In this document: piece after piece, positions 1 to 12,180 of the stretch | Position numbering within the stretch: position 1 is the first letter of the stretch | Layout: every line of letters begins with the position of its first letter | Notes under the pieces: generated by a model | Seen by the model: only the letters and a program-made list of their open reading frames with translations | What the model was told of the DNA's origin: nothing | Databases searched by the model: none | DNA from: Gonapodya prolifera JEL478 | Taxonomy: Eukaryota > Monoblepharomycota > Monoblepharidomycetes > Monoblepharidales > Gonapodyaceae | Reading direction: 5' to 3' | Assembly: GCA_001574975.1 (NCBI GenBank) | Contig: KQ965754.1 | Coordinates: 393,253-448,438, forward strand | DNA length: 55,186 bases | Position numbers and translations under genes: made by a program

Positions 1-2547
1 CACCGCATTCTCCCTCCATGCAGCATGTACCCTCACCCATTTCCTCCCCAGTCCTGCCAGTCCTCCACCACCACCCCCTGCAATTCCCCCACCTCCACCT
101 GCAACTCCCCCTCCCCCGTCTCCCCCTCCTGCCACTCCCCCGCCTCCACCGCCACCTGGCATCCCCCCATCCCCACCACCCCCGCCCGCAGGCGACCAAG
201 GCGCCACCACGGGGCCCGACGGGCAACTCCCACTCACACAGGGACCGAGCCCGACTGATGCTTCAACTGCACTTGCCCAATCAAACACGGGGATGCCAAC
301 GAATATCGGGGATGGCGCAGCGACCGCTACGGGGTCGGGCACTCGAGTGACCGCCACGAACGGAGCCCAGGGCTTCGCTCCGCCACCATCATCTTCACCC
401 ACATCACTCGGCCTCGAGGGCTCCTCTTCCCCACCGTCACCTCCCTCCCCCTCCTCCCCCTCATCCCCGGCATCGCTCTCAGCCTCTCCCGCCCCCGCCT
501 CTGTGCCTCTTCCAGGCATCATCGGCGGAATTACCGCCGTGCTCGCGGTGGTGATTGCGTTGGTTGCCTTGCGGAGGCATAGAAGGAAGAATAAAGATAA
601 TGGGGTTCCCAAGTTTATGGAGGAGATGGAGAGCGCTTACTATGCGGGTGGGGGAGGGGGGGATGAGAAGCAGCCGTGTAAGTTATGTTTTTTGTCTTCA
701 TGGGATGCTCGCCAGTGGTTGGGATGAGGGAGCAGAGTGTGTGGTGTGTGGATGTGATAGGTGGATTTTTACGTGGATCGGGTGGTTGATGGGTGCATTG
801 ACCGATGCAAGGTTGACTGAACGAGAGATTCATAATCGACCGGAAATGTCTACGGGGCGCATGCCTCACGTCGTCTTGACGAAGAGGAGAGACTCGAGGT
901 CGACTGCATGTGTGATCTTTTCGCTCACCACCCTTCTCCCCTCCCCCCTCCCCACACACTCCATCCCACCCAAAAGACAACCCCAAATCCACCATCCCCT
1001 ACCGCGCCGTCTCCGCCTCAGGCAACCATTCTCCCCCACCACCCCCGGGTGGTCCCCCTCTCGAAACAACCCGGACCAGCCACTCATCCAACCGCAACCC
1101 ATTCGGCGACGACTACTCCGACACAGCCTCGGCCTCGGGCGGTGCCGGGGGTACGTTCCACCAACCGGTGTACACATATCAGAACACATCGCACAACGCG
1201 ACGCCGCTGTACACGATCCGCCCTACCTCGGCGGGCGGGGGGGATGTGAGCAGTGGGAGCGGGAGCGGGACGTATAGCTGGGGAAGTCCGCCGCAGGAAC
1301 CACCCCCGAGTATTACGTCGAGTAATATTACGGTGAGGGCGCAGCGTGGGAAGAACCCCGGTGGCGCTGGAGGGTACCCGGGGACGAGAGGGGCGGTGAG
1401 ACAACAACCGACGGATCCATTTACGGGCCCGTTCGACGAGTACGTCCAGTCCCCTCCCGCCGGTGCGACACGGGTGAGCCCGCGCACGTCCCTCGACCAC
1501 GCCCGGCGCACATCACTCGACAACGCTCGCCGCACGTCGTTGGAAGGGTATGCCAGGGAGGTGTACACGGGCCGCGCGAGCCTGGAGCATCCGGTGTGGC
1601 CACCCGTCGAGCATGTTGCGCGGAGGCCGTCGATTGGGTCCACGGCTGCCGTGGGGGTGGGAGGAGCGGCGGCGGGGTTGGGTGCGGCGATGAGAAGGCA
1701 GAGTTCGATCGGCCACGATTCGGCGCTCGGACGGTCCGTCGGGGGGCACGTAAGGGAATACTCGACGGGGCAGGATACGATCACCGCGTCGCGCATGTCG
1801 CCCGATTCGGGAAAGAGGTCCAGGCGCCGAAGTCGAGTGCTTGCCGAGGCGGAGCAGAGGGCGCGGTCGAGGTCGGGGAAGAGGGGGAGCAAGTATGGAG
1901 GCGATGCGGTGGAGGAGCAGGAGCAGCACGAGCAGGAGCAGGAGCGGATGGTTGTGGAGAAAGCGCCCGTGCAGACGGAGCAGACGAGGAGCCAAACGAA
2001 GTCCAAAAGGGCCAGCAGGGTTAATACGGACGACAACGGGACCACCGAAAAGGGCAGTCGGTCGTCCAAGCGGGCCAGCAAGATCCCACCCGCGGTAGCT
2101 CAGGCCCTACTGGAACCCGAGCGGGACCCCGAGCCGAATCCTCGCCCCCCCTCGGCATCCACAACCGACTCCAAGCGCATCCTGCACTCGATCCCTATCA
2201 CTGACGAGCCCGAGACCCCGCGCGCCACAGCTGCGGGTCGCACGTTCCCCCCGCCATCGACACGCCGCGGATCACACCCGGGCGCCGACGTGGAGTTCAT
2301 GAACTCGCGGCCGCTTTCGGAAGTCTCCACCTCCACCCCGTCCTTCGTCACGGCCGCTTCGGACCAGGGCGGGTTCGACTTTCCCCGCAGTCCCGAACTC
2401 GCACCCACCCCCGCTGCGGTGCCTTTTGGAGACGAGATGGTGGAGTTGGATTGGGTGGATGATGAGGAGGGGTGGGGGAGAAGGACGGTGCAGCAACCGC
2501 CTACGAGGAGGTTGAGTAGAGAGAGGAAGGTGCCGCAGATGCGGTGA
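1..2547 (+). CDS. Proline-rich single-pass membrane protein, 5' partial
   Basis: The gene runs off the left edge. A frame open from base 2 encodes a Pro/Ser/Thr-rich stretch full of PPPPP runs, which looks like an extracellular stalk. The transmembrane helix is at 515-574 (GIIGGITAVLAVVIALVAL) and is followed at once by the basic stop-transfer RRHRRK. I join the exon ending at 677 (donor gtaagt at 678) to an exon starting at 977 (acceptor aaag), because this keeps phase. The 299-nt intron is long for this window, so an extra small exon is possible. The long C-terminal part is Ser/Arg-rich, low-complexity and probably cytoplasmic; it includes a repeat of the type RTSLDHARRTSLDNARRTSL (about 1486-1542) and ends at the TGA at 2545. 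An acceptor-like cag at 49-51 may mean the window opens inside an intron. The architecture resembles fungal wall-stress sensor-like or mucin-like proteins, but no enzymatic or named domain is visible, so function is unassigned. Confidence 0.7.
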
Positions 2548-2824
2548 GGACGTGATGTGGGAGAGTGGGAGGGGGAATGGAGAGAGAGCGAGTAGAGAGG
2601 GTGAGGAGGGACGTTTTGTTATCTATGTAGTCGAGCTTATACTTTTCTCATATCAACATCTTGATATAGTATTCTGGTTGTCTACTCGTTCCTTGTCGTT
2701 CGTTTGGGACGGTGTTTGCTACCTTCAATTTTGACATTTCATTTGGCCCCACATTGAAATTTCCGTCCATTCGAATCATGGACCCGTCATACGCCTCTCC
2801 TCTCTACGAAAACCTCGTGGCATT

Positions 2825-3625
2825 ATGTCTCACCGCCCCTCGCTCGCGTCTCTCCCCCTGGATACCCTCCAATCCATCATCACCACCCTTGCAGTGAGGG
2901 ACATTCTCCGTCTGGCAGCCACGTGTCGAAGCACGAGAAGTATTCTGGGCGTGTCGAAAACGTGGGAAAGACTGGATTTCACAGGGCTTTGGGCGAAATT
3001 GGATAATGCGACTTTTGTGAAGTTTGTGAAGCGTGTTTCGGAGAATAGGACTGCGTTGCCTGCGAATGTGAAGAAGTTATGGATCCTTTGATTTGGCATG
3101 AACCCCTCTCTCCGAGGGAAAAATATCTTTCAGAATAGAATTCCTCGACTGTTGCCTTGACTGCTTCGCCGAATTGGCATGTCCAGAGTGTGACCCATTG
3201 GTCGCCGTTTCAGCTGGGAGCGATACCTCGTCTCCAGTTGTGGATCCTGTCGAATGCTCAGATTGCGGCTACAAGGGACGTCTTTCTGCCACAATTGCTG
3301 GGCTCCTTGGGGTCAATGTATATGGTGTGTCGACGGTGAATTTATAGAGAGCTGCAGGATCTGTCGGGAATGCTGTGGTAGAACGAACTCACGCGGTGAA
3401 ATGTTAGTGGCCTGCGCTTGGTGCGGCAGAATGCCACTGTGTGCCTGTGAAGCGCTCAGTAAGTGCGCCGATGTATCATATAACAGCACTTCTGGACGCC
3501 AGCATCGCTGCTGTAGAGACTGCTACTGTCTGCTGAGGGAGTGCGCATTATGCGAAGAAGCTATCTGCAGCGTATGCACGGAGTCCGATCGTGCTCACTG
3601 CAACAGGTGCGCGTGCATGCCATGA
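2825..3625 (+). CDS. F-box protein with cysteine-rich C-terminal region (frame change unresolved)
   Basis: The N-terminus has a recognisable F-box: LPLDTLQSIITTL, then LRLAATCRSTR, then WERLDFTGLW. It would bind Skp1 and make the protein an SCF ubiquitin-ligase substrate receptor. Exon 1 (2825-3075) joins exon 2 at 3134 through a 58-nt intron (donor gttatg, acceptor tttcag), giving a start in the Cys-rich tail with CCLDCF and CPEC. Further on, the cysteine pairs move to another frame: FCHNC, CIWC, CRICRECC, CAWC, CALC, CSVC up to the stop at 3623. A change from one frame to the other is needed between about 3200 and 3275. No good intron explains it, so it is a one-base indel, a very short intron or a decayed allele. 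The regular CxxC pairs suggest zinc binding. The F-box is seen directly; the single-gene model is inferred. Confidence 0.6.
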
Positions 3626-4112
3626 GGAATTGACTTGGATTCCATGGGCCGAACAAGGACGACTGAATGTTCGGGTAGATTCATACTGAAGAAAATTGAA
3701 CCCCTCTCGCAACGTATTGGGGAAGCTGGAACCACCTGCGTAGATAATGAGGAAGTTGGGGGATTCAGGAATGTAAAATCTGATGGTTTGGTAAATTCTG
3801 ATACGATATAACGCCTGCATTCGATTGTTGCTTGGACAGCCGGTGAAGCACCACAGCTCTTATCTTTTTTGCATCATCATAAGCATATCGTATTCCCGCT
3901 TTCTGCGAGCGGACACGAAATCTTCCTCTCGCCACCATCGGCTGAATTGCGAAATCATCCGAGTTCCATCCAAAAGCACAGCCTCTCTTCTCTCTTTAAC
4001 CGATCCTAGTACTGATTAAGGGAGCCCCGATTGGCGAAGAAAAACCCTCTATTGCAATGCATCTCCGTCTCTAGTCACAACACATCTTGATACAGAATGT
4101 CTCTTCCAGTCG

Positions 4113-4600
4113 TTGCTCCCCGAAATGATGCGCTTGATCTTCAAATATGGACAAACGGAGTCGCACTCGCAAGGCAAGTGTCAACCTTTCACACCGAAAC
4201 AATTCCATTATATTCTCTCACACTCTCGCCTTCCTTGGCGACACAGTGCAGTAGCCCGTATTGCTATTCTATACATATTCATGCAAGAGTGGAGTGTTCT
4301 CCGGGCGCAGTCGAAGTGGATCCCTTCAGCTCCCTTGCGATCGTGCTTGCTGCAGACATCAGTGGACTTCTTGGACATATGTACGCTTGCTATCCCTTCA
4401 TCGACTAAGTGGCTTAACGCCCGAAGGCCCGGCATCCTTGACATTTTAAAAAGTCTTGGTCATCTCTCACTTTCAAAATCACCTTTCAAACTCGATGATT
4501 ATACAAGTGCCGGATGCTTTCTCTTCCAAATTGGAAAGGTTTTCGAAGCACTCACGTACATATCTCGAATTTGGGCACGTTCAGGTCGAAATATATAGCT
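4113..4600 (+). pseudogene. Decayed F-box-like gene fragment
   Basis: One frame reads LLPEMMRLIFKYGQ, then LSHSRLPWRHSAVA, which is the order of an F-box-like domain (a PPEIL.xIF helix followed by the SHVCxxWRxVA helix). The next expected block (LW.SIHIHARVE) appears as YCYSIHIHARVE around 4262-4295 but in a different frame, so at least one frameshift breaks the gene. Downstream, a leucine-rich-like stretch (LGHLSLSKSPFKLDDY, about 4450-4500) fits the C-terminal part of such proteins. The ATG at 4097 opens only the short shifted frame. I read this as a dead member of the F-box-like/LRR family, unrelated in detail to the F-box gene just upstream. Confidence 0.5.
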
Positions 4601-7418
4601 CACAGGCACTAGGCTGTCGCTTCATATTGGATCTTCTGGAATCTTTGTTGGGTAGGTGTTAATCCTGGTTACCATTATGGTCGCGGCTCAGCCGGCAGTG
4701 CCTTCATTTTGATTCCGGTAGGTTCTGTGTCACTCGTGGCTTACCACGAATGTGCATTCCGATCCCACAGCACCTGATCCACAACGACCTTTTCTCTGCG
4801 ACAACAATTACCGCAGCATTGACCTATTTGTATCCCGCTCTAGCTAATGCTTACTGCTTCAGACAGTACAAAGTGTCAGGGAATTCACCAAACAGGAAGC
4901 TCCGCAGCTTCCTTGACACGTTTGCTAAAAGCACTTTGGTAATTCTCCTGGAAGCTTTTAGCTCACTTGCACAGAGGGTAGTGGTGAGTCACGTTTTGTT
5001 GAACGTTGGCAGCTGGCAATGGGGCCCCGATGAAATTGATCTGAAGCCGTACCTATGAACCAAGGTCGCTAACAATCTCCAGTACTTTTTTGTCTCACTT
5101 TGAGTTGCGCACGTTATTCTTGATCTTGCCTACGTTGTTTACATTAAAGGCTTTGCTGTCGATCTACGTCAATCATCCCAACACCTGCGGAAAGGTGATC
5201 CGCCTTCCCCAGAACATCATGCAGATTGAGGCGGCGACAAGCTTCCCAAGGACGCTGTAAGAACGGACAAACTTCAGAAATTTCCCCTAGCCCTACGGGG
5301 ACGCGATCGACAGAGGGGCATAGAAGTCGAATGACCGCCAATTCAAACAACGCAGTATGTGAGAATAGGGGAGAGTGATCACTGTCTATTATGTCTTAGT
5401 GAGAATGCCAAAGTGACAGTCTCGATCTCCCTCTACCGAGGTCCCTCGACGACCAAATTAAGAAACAAGACAGAGAGTTGAACGCCGTCTGGCATAACGA
5501 GTAAAGCGGTATTTTATACAAGCGTAGCTCCGAAATGATCAAGAAACCAGTTGCAAGTAACAACGACGTCATTGCCAAGAAGAGCCCAACAGCACTCATC
5601 GCGCCTCCACAGCTGTCCGGGAAATGAGATGTTTTGGTCACTGGAATGATTGCTGGGGCTGATGGCGTACAAGCGGACATAAGATTTGCGTTAGTGCCTC
5701 GAGGCGCCGTCGTATTGATTTTTGGAGTCTATGACTCGCGACGCTCATCCATGTCACGTCCTCGTAAGTCACTTTCTCAGAGATTTTCCTTTAACGCCTG
5801 CCTGGTGTGCAACGCGCAATGGAATGGTGGACGGCAGAGTGAACAGTGAACACGTCATCCTCGGTCGTTTTGGAGACACAGCGGTGGTGGCGGAGCCATT
5901 TTTTGAGCGCCATTCGCGTTCTCATTAATTCACTTTTTGGTGTTTGCGTCCTTCAGCCCTCTTAAGTACCCCTTCAGCACTGAACAGCTGAGAGACGGGG
6001 AACGAAATATTTCTTTCCGAGACAAAGCCCTCAGAGCTCTGTCTGAACTGCTTGGTCGCAAATCGCCTGTTTGAAATGCTCGGTAACAACTCGCCCGCCA
6101 CCCTCGCAGGACATGAAGGTTTTCGATCTTTTGGCGTCGGTGACACGCTAACTAAACCACCCCACGTGGTTGCAAGTCGCTTTCTCAACTGTGAGTGACC
6201 TTGGTGTGCAGGAGTCCATGTGGTGGCGAGGAAACATTCATTGAACACTATTCACTTTTCCCTTCTCTTCTATTCTATGACGACGCCGGCAGGTACTGTA
6301 TTCTTCCTTTACGGTCCAGTCACTGTGCCGTGACATTTCGACGCGTGCATAATACATGTGATGTTTCCACTGTCTCAGACCTCGACCTCCTTGATCAACG
6401 CGCTCTTTGTGATCTGGCTCTGTCAATCCTAAGAACAATTTGACACCGGACTCACCCTTTCCATTTTTGGAGAAAGGCGTTCCGAGTGATCGGAAACTTA
6501 TAAGTTCGTACTTGCCACTTTCTCAGGGAATGTGTGATCGATGTCTTCCTTGGTGTTTTGTGTGCTGTCATCACGCCTTGCCCTATATGTCGCGAATTGT
6601 AAAACGACCGTTGGGTGTAGGTCTCACTTCAATGGCGCGCTGGTTCTTGGTGGGGGTTCAGCCACAGCGTGAATCAGTCTTCCAGGTCGAGGAAAATACA
6701 TCAAGTTACCGGCGAGACCCGGCTACTCTTACCCCGAACTGAATTGGCCGAACACCCGAGACCCGCGTCGACCACTTAATACGGATGTTTCGGACTCTCC
6801 ACGTTACGACATGACGACAAACTGCGATCTCATTTTTGAAGAAGAAAACCAGAAACCTGTACCTGAACCGGAGGCTGCGAGCCTATCGGTATGGTGGAGG
6901 TACGAAAACCTGCAATTGGTGTGTCAGCACTGCTCCTGTTCCCCGCAAATTCGCGTGGTGCTAGTACACACTGGCGACGCAGGGCTAGGAAACCGCCGAG
7001 CGAGGGACCGCGCGAGGGGTGCAAGAAAAGGAACAGTGTTTCTCAGCAGTTGCTAATCGGAGTATCATGTTCTGCCGGCCACCCTCGAGGTTTGCAAACG
7101 CAAAGGGTCCAACTGTTGCTTCAATATGTACTTGGAACGGTGTTCAATGTTTTATATCTTTATGCTATTGTTTCTTTCCACGTAACGCTTTTCAATAATA
7201 GTCTCCAGGCTGCCTACGACACTGTGAATAGGAGGGGTTATTGAATTCCCTGCATTAGGTACAGTCCATGTAAATACTATCGCTGTAGCATGTCCCCCCG
7301 CGCAATGCAGGTCCGGTGTTCCTCCAGGAGGAGGGCAATGAGGCGTTGGTCTGAGTGCTCCCTTGTCACTGGGCATCCTGAAACGTAGAGTCTGGGCCCC
7401 TCCACCACCGGTGACCAG
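4601..7418. other. Gene-free interval
   Basis: About 2.8 kb with only short ORFs on both strands, none with a recognisable motif, a convincing splice pattern or coding-like composition. An ORF at 4750-5058 could be a further scrap of the F-box relic but shows nothing diagnostic. I see no tRNA, no terminal inverted repeats and no transposase or reverse-transcriptase motif. It may hold the distal promoter of TF1. Confidence 0.5.
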
Positions 7419-7435
7419 CCCCCCCCCCCCCCCCC
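7419..7435 (+). repeat. Run of 17 cytosines upstream of TF1
   Basis: An uninterrupted C17 tract is followed directly by tcag and lies 15 bases before the TF1 start codon. It could be the polypyrimidine tract and acceptor of a 5'-UTR intron, or simply a promoter homopolymer. Its exact length is a likely sequencing uncertainty. Confidence 0.8.
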
Positions 7436-7450
7436 TCAGCTCTATCTCGC

Positions 7451-10400
7451 ATGGCGGACATCAAGCCCCCCTACCAGGAGTGGCAGACGTGGGACGGCTC
7501 GCTGCCCCCGCAGACGCTGAACCAACTGGACCCCTCGCCTGCCTCCTTCGTATTTCAGGATCCAAGAGACTCGCTCATGTGGCAGCACAGTCAGTCGCCC
7601 TACGGAGATGTACAGGATGTGCACTACGCTGCGGTGTCGTCGCCGGGTGCGCCTTTTACTGCTGCGAACTCGGCGATCTTCGGGCAAGCATACATTGCTT
7701 CGCAGACCGCACACTTCAACCCGGCACCGGGAGTCTCGGCGGGCTCTCTCGCTAGTAGTGGAACGCAGCTTGGATCGTCGCAGCGGCGCCGGTCGGATTC
7801 CAACCCAAACGATCCCTCGGCCATTCCCAGACAGGCAACCGCTGGAGGTCCTAACTTGTCAACCACCCAACACTCCGCCAAGAGAACACACGCAAAGGCG
7901 AACAGTGCAACGGATGCGCACGCCTCGACTGGCCAAGAAACCCCCGCGCGCCCGCCAAAGTCGGAAAGTCGCCGACGAGGCCAGCTGAATAGAAGCAACA
8001 TTGCTTGCGACCGGTGAGCTATCATCCTCCCTCACTCTCTCTTCTCCGTTCCTTTACCCCTGCGTCCCACGTCGCTCCACAAACCCCACGCAGCTGCCAC
8101 AAATCCAAAAAGAAGTGCGACGGCAGCCAACCCTGCTCCCTCTGCGTCCGTAACAACCGGGAATGCACCTATTCCCCGCGTGAACCCCGCAAGCGCATCA
8201 CACGCACAGACTACATCGCCGCACTGCGTGCGAGGGTTCAGGAACTCGAGAGTATCGTCCAGGATTCGGGTTTGGGCAAGACGTTGCCGAATTTTACGGT
8301 TGGCTATTTGAGCGCGGATGTCAAGGCCGGGGATTTTGCAGACTTTGCGAGCGATAGTGAGGATGATGAGGGGCAGTTGGATGAGTCGTCGAAACACTTG
8401 GACTTCTCGAGAGGGTCGACGTCGTCGTCCACCGGCGGAATTCCCCAATTCCAACTCGTGCCGGACCAGTCCACTGCCGAACAACCATCACACAGACGCG
8501 GCATCAGCGCCTCAGCAGGCACACTCTCCCCGCAACTCCCCAAATCCGAACTCCGCAGCCAATGCCAAACCCGCGCAACCAGCGAAACCGGCTCTGGCGC
8601 CGAAGACGCTTCCTCCGACAAACGCCGCCGCAAAGTCCCCGCCAACCGCGCGCACTCCCCAGGTTCTGCTTCCTCCTCCACGGCAGCGCTCTCACCCTCA
8701 CTCTCCTTCGCTACCCCGCCTCGCGAACCCTCCTCCCGCCCGGACCCCGACGCGACCCCCCCGCCGCCCGCCCAGGCCGACCCCTTGACCCACGCCCTGC
8801 ATATCAGGGACACGACCAATTTCTTCCACCCGACTTCAAGAGCGAGAATGGGCGGGAGGGATAATATCGATACTCTCGATATTGCCGTGAATGAGTTCCT
8901 CGACGAGGAGGAGAAGTCCTCGTACGGGGGCCCGTGGACCGCTGGGTCTCCCGAGTCCGCCGGCACGGCGGGTACACCTGCGGGGGTCCCGGGCACGGGC
9001 GCTGGCTCACCCCCTTCCGTGACATCGTCCAAACAGGGCTTACAAGACCTCGACGACGACCCGGACGTGGTCGCGCTGACGACGGAGTTGGAGCGGATGG
9101 GGATGAATCCGGGCAGGTTTAGTCTTGGTGTGATGAGACGGCTTGTGCCGGCGGAGGAACCGCGGTTGGATATCTTGGCGCTGTATTTTGATTTGATGTT
9201 GTATGTGATTGTGCATCCGGTGCGTATCCCACCCTCCTCTCTTTTTCCTCTCGCCGTCGTATCACCCCCCTTTAACAACCGCCATGTATGCACGCTTTCA
9301 GGGAACCTTTTACCGAACCCTTCACTGCCAATCCCCGCTCCTCATCAACGCCATGTACTGCGCCACGCTCGGCATCGCCCGCGGATCCCCTGGAAGCCCC
9401 GAAGTCGCCGCGTCGGGGGACGCCGTGACCGTGGCGCGGTCGCACGAGGGCGAAAGGTTCTTTGGGAAGGCGAGACGATTGCTCAGTCTTGCGCTGGAGG
9501 AGCCATGTTATGGGACCGTGATTGCGCTCAGTTTGATGAGTATTTATGCGACTGGGAGCGGGAGGGTGAATACGGGTTGGGTGAGTTGCAGGCGACCGGT
9601 TGGGACGATGTATGTTGTCGGATACTTATCCCCCGCCCCGCACCCGACACCCTGACGCAGATGTACTCTGGCATGGCCCTCCGCATGGTGATCGGCATGC
9701 GGTGGAACGAGCCCCAAACCCCGGACGCCATCGCCAAACTGTCCCCGCTCGAGTACGAAACCCGCAAGCGCGTCTGGTGGTACTGCTTCCTCTTTGACGC
9801 CGCCATGTCCGTCATCGCCGGGCGCACCTCGTTCGTCAACCCCGACGAGCCCATGATTGATTACCCGGACGATGAATTGTGGAATTCGATGGATGACAAT
9901 GGAACCCCAGTGTTGTGGCAGTTGGGACAGAAGAGTCCCGTGGGGAACGCGCTGCAAGCGACACATATGTCCATGTGTAATAGGGAGATCGCAAAGGTGT
10001 ACCACGTCTTTGCTCGGGTGGCCAAGTACGTGCGCTCAGAAAAGTCCAGGCGGACGGCGTTGGGTAAGGTGGACGATCGGCTGTCGGAGCTTGGGATGCA
10101 GCTCAAGACGCTGTGGACCGAGATTCCCGAGCGGACGAGGAGGGAGTTCGTACCGAGGAAGAGCGCGGACAGGAGGCTGGTGCACGATGATGTGAAGGAG
10201 TTTTCGGGGAATTCGGAGTTCCATTGGATGTTCCATTGTTCGTCGATTATGCTTCATCGGTGAGTTTTCTTTTGCAAGCTCACTTGCGTGCTCGTAACTC
10301 TCGGGTCCCCATTATTAACATGGATTCTGATAGGCCCGAACGACTGATGCAAGACTTTGTGTGGCCGACGAGGGCATCGTTTGATGTGTGCACGTACTCG

Positions 10401-10866
10401 GTGAGTCGCTGCCTTGATGTATTCCCTACAACAACATCTCATATTTTGCAATCAACTCTTCAAGGCGGAGCGAATCACCACTATCCTCACTCGATGGCTC
10501 GAGGTGGAACCAAACTTACAACACATGATGGCCGCAATGACATACCCCATTTTTGAAGTGAGTGTAGATGCACACTTCAACCGTGTGTGGCCGTCGTCCT
10601 CACAGGTTTCCGTCCCCTTCCAGGCCGGAATGGTTCACCTCGTCAACGCACTAGTCTCCTCCCTCATTCCAGCAACTTCTTCCAACGAAGTCTCCACCGA
10701 ATCACCGAGTCAGGAGCTTATGTCCCGGTCACGCCACTACCTATCCATCACGATTGAAGCACTCAACATTCTTCGACGGTATTTCTCGTCAGCGGAAGCG
10801 TACTATAATGTCCTTAAAACATCTGCTACTCAGAACGGGCTGGTCGCAGAGTTCATGACTTCTTGA
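7451..10866 (+). CDS. Zn2Cys6 fungal-specific transcription factor (TF1)
   Basis: Seven exons: 7451-8013, 8094-9219, 9302-9580, 9661-10259, 10334-10400, 10465-10557, 10624-10866, giving 989 residues. A low-complexity N-terminus is followed by a binuclear cluster, CDRCHKSKKKC-5-C-2-C-6-C, near residue 187, then basic and coiled-coil residues (YIAALRARVQELES) for DNA recognition and dimerisation. After a Ser-rich linker comes the fungal middle-homology region: RVWWYCFLFDAAMSVIAGR, FVNPDEPMIDYPDDELW, and later LQDFVWPTRASF-like and AGMVHLVNALVSS blocks. The first intron (phase 2) falls inside the codon before the second cysteine. It should act in the nucleus as a regulator of nearby or metabolic genes, binding CGG-type half-sites as the family does; targets are unknown. 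It is a close paralogue of TF3 and more distantly of TF2 in this window. Start chosen as the first ATG after the C17 tract. Confidence 0.93.
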
Positions 10867-11192
10867 AGCCAACCTTTTGAGGCTGCTGAGAGTGGACCGG
10901 GATTGTAATTGCATGTGTGAACCTCATCTCTTTTGGAAATTTTTGCATTCCGGTGAAGTTTCGGATTTCGCCCTTTCCCTTTTGCAGTGTACGTATTGGC
11001 TTGTATATAGGTTTTTATCAAATGCAAAGAAACCCTGTCGAAACTTTGAGTACGCGTTTCAAAATCTTGGGTGCAGATCGGATAACGTTGTCTATCTTCT
11101 TACACATCTATCTTCTATCAATCAGAGTGTACCAATTATTAGTATTTAGCTCTAGATGTATCACTGTCAATATTGTCCAGCTTTGTACGGCT
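10867..11192. other. Short convergent intergenic spacer
   Basis: About 325 bp between the convergent ends of TF1 (+) and the methyltransferase (-). It is AT-richer than its flanks and must hold both 3' ends. No other feature is seen. Confidence 0.6.
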
Positions 11193-12059
11193 TCAAATGT
11201 CATTACGATGATGTCCTGGCATTTGATCACTCTTCCGACCGAACACAAACACCTTCGTTTGAAAGGGGAACTCCACCAGATCCTTCCCTTTCAAATCTGG
11301 ATGAGACCAAATGAGCTCCTCGAGAGTTCGTGCGAATTTGTCTCTGTCCTCCCTGGGCAGAGCAGCCACATAGCTGGCTGACATGTTTGCGTCACGAACC
11401 AGCGTTCGTGGGGAACCACTTTGCACATGGCGAAATGACTCTGTACTCAGGAGAGTGAATGGGGAGTTCTCGAAGCATTGTCGCCACTTCAAGTCGTGGA
11501 ACTGAGGTGGCACGTTGTCTGCCTCCAAGGAGATAAGCTTTTGAGTCACATCCTGGACCCATCGGACGCTTGTGTCACGAACATTCCACGCGAGTCCAAT
11601 ACGTCCGTGAGGCTTCAGTATTCGATTGAACTCTCCGAGTGTCGTCCTATTCGCAAACCAATGGAAAGCTTGCGCCGATGTCACGGCGTCCATGGAAGAA
11701 TCAGCCAGAGGGATATTCTCTGCTTCCCCTTGCAGTACTGTTGCCGCAGGTACGATTTCTGCAAGCTTTCTTCGCATGGCGGCAACTGGCTCCACTGCCA
11801 CCACGTTTGCACCAGCGCGGACCAACAATCTGGTTAACTTTCCCGTCCCGGCACCAATGTCAGCGATGCGAGCACCCGGAGCAGCAGTGCCGCCAGCTGC
11901 TCCGACGCCAAGTTCCGCCAAGAGCCAGCGCAAAGCGTCGGCGGGGTAAGAAGGTCTGGATGACGCATAAATTCCTGCAGCGCGCGAGAATCCCGTCGCC
12001 GCGATGGTGTGCATACGCGAGACGTGCGGAATGACTGATACTGTATTAGGAATCATCAA
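11193..12059 (-). CDS. Class I SAM-dependent methyltransferase
   Basis: A single-exon frame of 288 residues. The N-terminus has the FSRAAGIYASSRPSYP element seen in small-molecule methyltransferases of the TMT/Crg1-like group. SAM-binding motif I is ARIADIGAGTGKLTRLL, followed by the acidic loop VVAVEPVAAMRRKL, motif III-like ENIPLADSSMDAVTSAQAFHWF, and the post-motif RILKPHGRIGLAWN. Length is normal for the family and no key residue is missing. A second ATG at residue 2 or 16 may be the true start. The substrate cannot be read from sequence; it is probably a cytosolic small-molecule methyltransferase. It lies 121 bp downstream of the ARF-GEF gene on the same strand. It contrasts with its neighbours in having no intron. 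Confidence 0.9.
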   Translation of the reverse strand: MMIPNTVSVIPHVSRMHTIAATGFSRAAGIYASSRPSYPADALRWLLAELGVGAAGGTAAPGARIADIGAGTGKLTRLLVRAGANVVAVEPVAAMRRKLAEIVPAATVLQGEAENIPLADSSMDAVTSAQAFHWFANRTTLGEFNRILKPHGRIGLAWNVRDTSVRWVQDVTQKLISLEADNVPPQFHDLKWRQCFENSPFTLLSTESFRHVQSGSPRTLVRDANMSASYVAALPREDRDKFARTLEELIWSHPDLKGKDLVEFPFQTKVFVFGRKSDQMPGHHRNDI

Positions 12060-12180
12060 TCGACGTTGAATTCCAGAGGAAAGTGATGAAAAGATAAAAG
12101 GGACGACATCTCTGAGTCACGGCTTCGGTCAGGCGAAATTCGCCGCTAAAGTGCATTCGTTCCAATTAATACATTAAATA

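Noticed and set aside
1179-2081. 300-residue minus-strand ORF opposite the membrane-protein gene
   Set aside because: It lies antisense to a Ser/Arg-rich coding exon whose composition keeps the reverse frame open; it has no motif or splice support.
8304-9293. 329-residue minus-strand ORF
   Set aside because: Shadow of the Ser/Pro linker of TF1; the plus strand has the clear family motifs and splice sites.
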